From assembly GCA_965153355.1 (NCBI GenBank), contig OZ231126.1:110112001-110176000 (forward strand): a stretch of 64,000 nucleotides of DNA, written 5' to 3'. Positions 60,386 through 64,000 of the stretch are shown piece by piece; position 1 is the stretch's first letter, and the number at the start of each line of letters is the position of its first letter. The notes beneath the pieces were generated by a model. That model saw only the letters and a list, made by a program, of their open reading frames with translations. It was not told the origin of the DNA and ran no database searches. This DNA comes from Flaccisagitta enflata. Its lineage: Eukaryota > Chaetognatha > Sagittoidea > Aphragmophora. Position numbers and translations under genes: made by a program.

Positions 60386-60936
60386 GCACCATTGATCCCT
60401 AGCAATGTTGATACCATGGTTTTTGATCGGTAAAATGAGGAATGCGCGAGTGGCAAATTGCGCCGGTGATCCCATTCTCGGCCCCGGGGGCCTCAGTCTA
60501 TATATATAGAAAGAAAAACACTCCTGGCTGGGGTTCCCATATGGATAATAACGGAGATACCGATTTCTAATGCTGGTGATCATGAGTGCATATATTTTTG
60601 TTCCATTTTTATGGGACATTTGATTATTTATGTAGTGGGGGATCCTGCATAGGAGATGGGACAAACGTGAAGCAAATAAATCACGGCTACCCCAGTCGAG
60701 TGCAGGTGGGCAGGAACCGTATTTGAGTCTTGTAGCTAGGCTTTGGGCTTCAAAGCCAGGAGGAGAAAAAGAAGGGGGAGGTTTCCCATATGTGTTATAA
60801 CATTGGTCATTGGACCCGGGGGGGGTGCTGCCCAAAAGTCAAACAAGACTGACTGACCGACCAACCGAGTTTTGTACCAACTGACTGACCAACTGACTGA
60901 CCAACAGATCAACAAAGCGGGATGTGGAGTCGCCAT

Positions 60937-60981
<45 letters not shown>

Positions 60982-61295
60982 ACAGGCAGATAGGCAAACA
61001 AGCAGACAGACAGATAGATGAGCATACATAGGTGGATAGGCGGATGGATAGACAGACAAAGATAGACATTCCAATAGGCGCACGTAAAAAGATGATAGCG
61101 TCATTAGAGACCCCAATTGACATAATCCTTGGGGTCGACCAATTGTTAAATGAAATAATGTGCAACAGACATGAAAAGAATATTGTCAGATAGGTTTTAA
61201 GCGATCAGGCACATAAAAACATGCGCGGTAATACTCATTTGAACGCAGCAGATGTAGAAAATCAACAATTTCACTCATTTTATGGGACAAAAATC
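60386..61295. repeat. Foldback/SINE-like pieces, (GA)n and right subterminal region
   Basis: Family landmarks occur at 60690-60840 (gtgcaggtgggcaggaaccg, cattggtcattggacccggg) and 60900-60935. (GA)n runs at 60943-60978 and GACA/GATA tetramers to 61060. No gene. Confidence 0.65.
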
Positions 61296-61433
61296 TTCCA
61301 TTTCGCCCTAAAAAAGGTTCCCAAGCGAGTACAAAGTCGCCCATGGGCTCGTTCTGTTACATTTTTCAAAAGGAACATTAGGAATTGGTCGCAATCGCGT
61401 GATTTGACGTATGAAGGCGATGCAATCAGCGTA

Positions 61434-63470
61434 ATGATCGTATTGCTTTTGCTATTTTTGTCATCCTACTCTTTCAACTTGGAAATCAATGTGACAATAG
61501 GTTCGCACAACTTACACGGTTTCAAAACCTCCTCGTCCTATCACAAACAGTGTCTCAATGCTCAAAACTCAATTTGGCTTGCTCAGGAGCTTTGGCTCAT
61601 GATGAAGCAAATCCCATCTATGTAGCAACTTAACACCTCATTCATTGCTCGCTCGGGCATGGAAGATTCAGTTTCTGCTGGTGTGCTGGGTGGTCGCCCC
61701 TTTGGTGGCGTGAGCATCGCCTGGTCACGTGACCTGGACCATGTGGTTACTCCTCTTGCTAGTTACAAGCACAAACATGTGGTTGGCGTCAAGCTTCAGG
61801 CTTCAATTGGAAGTATCATTCTTATTTCCGTTTACATGCCATTTCTTGATTCGAGAAAACGCGACTTTTGTAGAACAGAAGCTATTGAGGCCATTTCAAT
61901 GATAGAGTCTATCATAACTTATCATCCAAATCATCTTTTCATTATTGGAGGGGATTTGAATTGCAAGTTAAAGGGGGATTCTCCTTTTGACCATCTGTGG
62001 AACAATTTCTGCACTAAATACCAACTTGCATACTGCAGCAATCATATTAGTTCACCTGGCTACACATATTGTCATGAAACACTTGATCAAAAGAAGTTAA
62101 ATGGCCATTTTATCATAAGTCAATTGATTATGAATAAAGGCATTTGCAGTGATTTCAAAATCACCAAGGATGGCCATAATCCATCTGACCATCTTCCCAT
62201 CTCTTTCTCCATACAACTTACATTACAACAAAACGAGATACACTCTAATGATTACAATCTGCCACCACGAGTATCGATCGATCGACATTCAATGCCTCTG
62301 GCTGGCAGAAGGTCGCCCTCGATCAGGGCCAACATGCTTTGAGAGGTTAAAAGTCCAAGCGGCTTACAGACAAGCAATTTGATCGGCCCAAACTGCACCC
62401 AAACAGAACTCTTGGGACCAAATGCATACAGCAATGGTAAAATGTGATTCTGGCAATTATTGGCGATCATGGAAGACTCTTTATAACAAAAACAACAGCA
62501 GCTTTGCGCCAGTCGTTGAAGGTTGCACCTCAAAACCGGCTATAGCAGAAGCTTTCAAAAATGCTTTCAGTTGTAACTCTCAGCCTAACAATAGAGACAA
62601 TGTCGACTCATTGAATCAAACATTTGCCACAAAATACGCCAAATACTCACAAACCCATGTGAGGAGCACAAAGTCTCCGTCAACATTGTCATTGATGCCA
62701 TTTCTGCCATGAAGCGAGGGAAATGCGCCGATGAATATGGTATCAATCCAGAGCACTTTCATTACGTGCCATTGATACTGTTTCAGAGACTATCGAGGCT
62801 ATCTAATCTGATGCTGAGTCACGGATTTGTCCCACAGCAGTTTCGCTAGCGTTTTATGATCCCCATTGTCAAGGACACACAAGGAGATCATGGTGACGTG
62901 GGAAATAACTGCGGTGTAACAATTTCTCCAACACTGTCAAAGGTCTTTGAGCACGTACTAAAAATACTCTTTTCTGATCACCTCGCCACTTCTACCAACC
63001 AATTTGGCTTCAAGAAAAAGCGCTCAGCGGTTGATGTCCTTTTTTGCCTAAAACAAACCATAAATTACTATATCGAAAATGGAAGTCAAGTGTTTTGCTC
63101 ATTTCTGGATGCTTCGAAAGCTTTTGACCGTCTGGTCCACTCAGGACTACTTATAAAGCTGATCGACAGAAAAGTCCCAAGAGTGTTCCTGGACATTGTC
63201 ATCACATGGCACGATGGTCTCTTTTGACGAGTCAAATGGGATGACACATTCAGTGCGTGGTTCCCCATCAATGCTGGAGTAAGGCAGGGTGGAGTTCTGT
63301 CACCCGACTTCGACAGTATTTACGTGGATGAATTACTAGCCATCCTCCAGAGGGCAGGGATAGGCTGCTATGTCTTGGGCACATTTGCCGCCGCACTTTA
63401 CTATGCTGACAACATGGCCGTTTTAGCTCCCTCGGTAAAAGGCCTTCAAAAACTCTTGGGCATCTGTAAT
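61434..63470 (+). pseudogene. ORF2 of the split LINE: endonuclease and reverse transcriptase
   Basis: Resumes as MIVLLLLF then VTIGSHNLHGFKTS, an APE endonuclease: AQELWLMMKQ, GGRPFGGVSIAWSRD, SVYMPFL, IIGGDLNCKLKG (Asp/Asn motif) and HNPSDHLPISF (SDH motif). Reverse transcriptase follows: MKRGKCADEYGINPEHF, IVKDTQGD...GVTISPTLSKVFEHVL, FGFKKKRSAVDVLFCL, CSFLDASKAFDRLVHSG, AGVRQGGVLSPDF and YYADNMAVLAP. The last is the YADD box with the second Asp changed to Asn. Lesions include TAG at 61624-61626, frame changes near 62260 and 62710, and stops near 62847 and 63225. The frame is lost at about 63470, before the C-terminal region. CR1/L2-type by motif style. Confidence 0.88.
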
Positions 63471-64000
63471 TAGGACAAAAAATAGGGTGAAAAAAACCTC
63501 CAATCTATCTGAAAGGAGACTTAGTAACTTGTAAAGAAACTAGATGCATTTTTTTGACCATTTTCTAATTGAAGTATCAATCTTGTTTTGCCTGTCAATT
63601 CTAAATGCCTTAAGTTAAAAGGATGCGGTTTGCGGCATTTGGTCAGAAATTCCAAATAGTTTCAGAATCTCACTGATTTTTATATAATTTTTTTATTCTT
63701 AACAGAGTTATTGCTTAAAATGCCTGATGATATACATTTGCTCTAAATAGTAACTTGTTATTAGTTTAAAACATAGGATCAACTTTTTGCTTCAGATTAT
63801 GAAATTTATTCAAACTGACATGAATTTTTATTGATACCACGATATGCAAATGAGGTTTTAGTGTCCCCGTACATGGTAACACTCCCAAAAAGTTGACAAG
63901 GACAATGAATATGACAAGAAAGTTGAAGATGACAACAATGACAACAACGACGACAATGAGGATGACGACGACGACGACGACGACGATAACTACGACAACA
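63471..64000. other. No gene seen; GAC/GAA microsatellite at the end
   Basis: AT-rich sequence follows the LINE truncation. From about 63905 to the window end there are GACAA/GACGAC repeats continuing beyond the window. Confidence 0.6.

Larger units (their letters stand above)
49145..61433. mobile_element. 12,289-bp TACGC-TIR transposon splitting the LINE
   Basis: The left end TACGCTGATTGCACTGCC and the inverse right end TACGCTGATTGCATCGCC begin inverted repeats of about 130 bp with common landmarks (gtcaaatcacg, attgcgac, gaacctttt). Flanks are ATGATCAT (49137-49144) and ATGATCGT (61434-61441), an 8-bp duplication with one mismatch. Removing the insert restores ORF2 as MSSLSMIVLLLLF...GSHNLHGFK. 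Inside are a multi-exon transposase-like gene, a nested relative, satellite arrays near both ends and several foldback/SINE-like copies. Confidence 0.92.

Noticed and set aside
61221-61420. Independent N-terminal coding region before the LINE endonuclease (ALKKVPKRVQSRPWARS)
   Set aside because: This reads through the right TIR of the 12.3-kb element. The same sequence translated in other orientation appears at 53.1 and 55.9 kb; the true ORF2 start is at 49122.

Overview
This window looks like non-genic, repeat-dominated chromosomal DNA from an animal, most likely an aquatic invertebrate. The evidence is very long microsatellites, non-LTR retrotransposons of Jockey and CR1/L2 type, a Helitron Rep gene, cut-and-paste transposons with spliced genes, and two transposase-like protein families that I know from cnidarians, molluscs and other invertebrates. 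I see no host housekeeping gene, no tRNA or rRNA and nothing prokaryotic. The phylum cannot be fixed from the sequence alone. Most long open frames are microsatellite or palindrome artefacts.

Layout. 1-27.3 kb is simple repeats plus many copies of two interspersed families. One is a foldback repeat with constant GGGCAGCGGCC arms and variable tandem-repeat cores. The other is a SINE-like repeat ending in a GTCGCG hairpin. Here too are giant GTT/AAC arrays, a duplicated GTT/spacer module, a 23-bp palindromic minisatellite and several hairpin MITEs. 27.36-44.4 kb is one Helitron Rep/helicase N-terminal gene on the minus strand, broken into at least five pieces by insertions. 45.26-45.5 kb holds a transposase-like gene fragment. 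47.17-63.47 kb is one plus-strand CR1/L2-like LINE, split between ORF1 and ORF2.

Two nested structures are the core of the window. (1) A 9,694-bp TIR element (28065-37758, TIR TAGTGCAGGTATTA, 3-bp duplication ATG) sits exactly inside the HUH motif of the Helitron Rep. It carries a minus-strand gene for a FEN1/XPG-like nuclease fused to a CXC cysteine domain. That gene is itself split by a 5,288-bp Jockey-type LINE and a 515-bp Mutator-like MITE with a 9-bp duplication. Removing each insert with one copy of its duplication restores the open frame. (2) A 12,289-bp TIR element (49145-61433, TIR TACGC[T/C]G, 8-bp duplication) sits just after the start of the LINE ORF2. It carries a multi-exon transposase-like gene (about 52.19-58.83 kb) with recognisable D, D, CxxH and E signatures and GT-AG introns. 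A 2,897-bp relative with the same type of TIR has inserted into exon C of that gene (perfect 8-bp duplication ATGCACCT).

The window therefore records several layers of transposition with readable pre-insertion sites. The two best candidates for something undescribed are the TACGC-TIR element with its spliced transposase and the nuclease-CXC TIR element. Coordinates of element ends come from matching inverted repeats, target duplications and restored reading frames. Family names beyond that are from recognition of motifs, not from a search.
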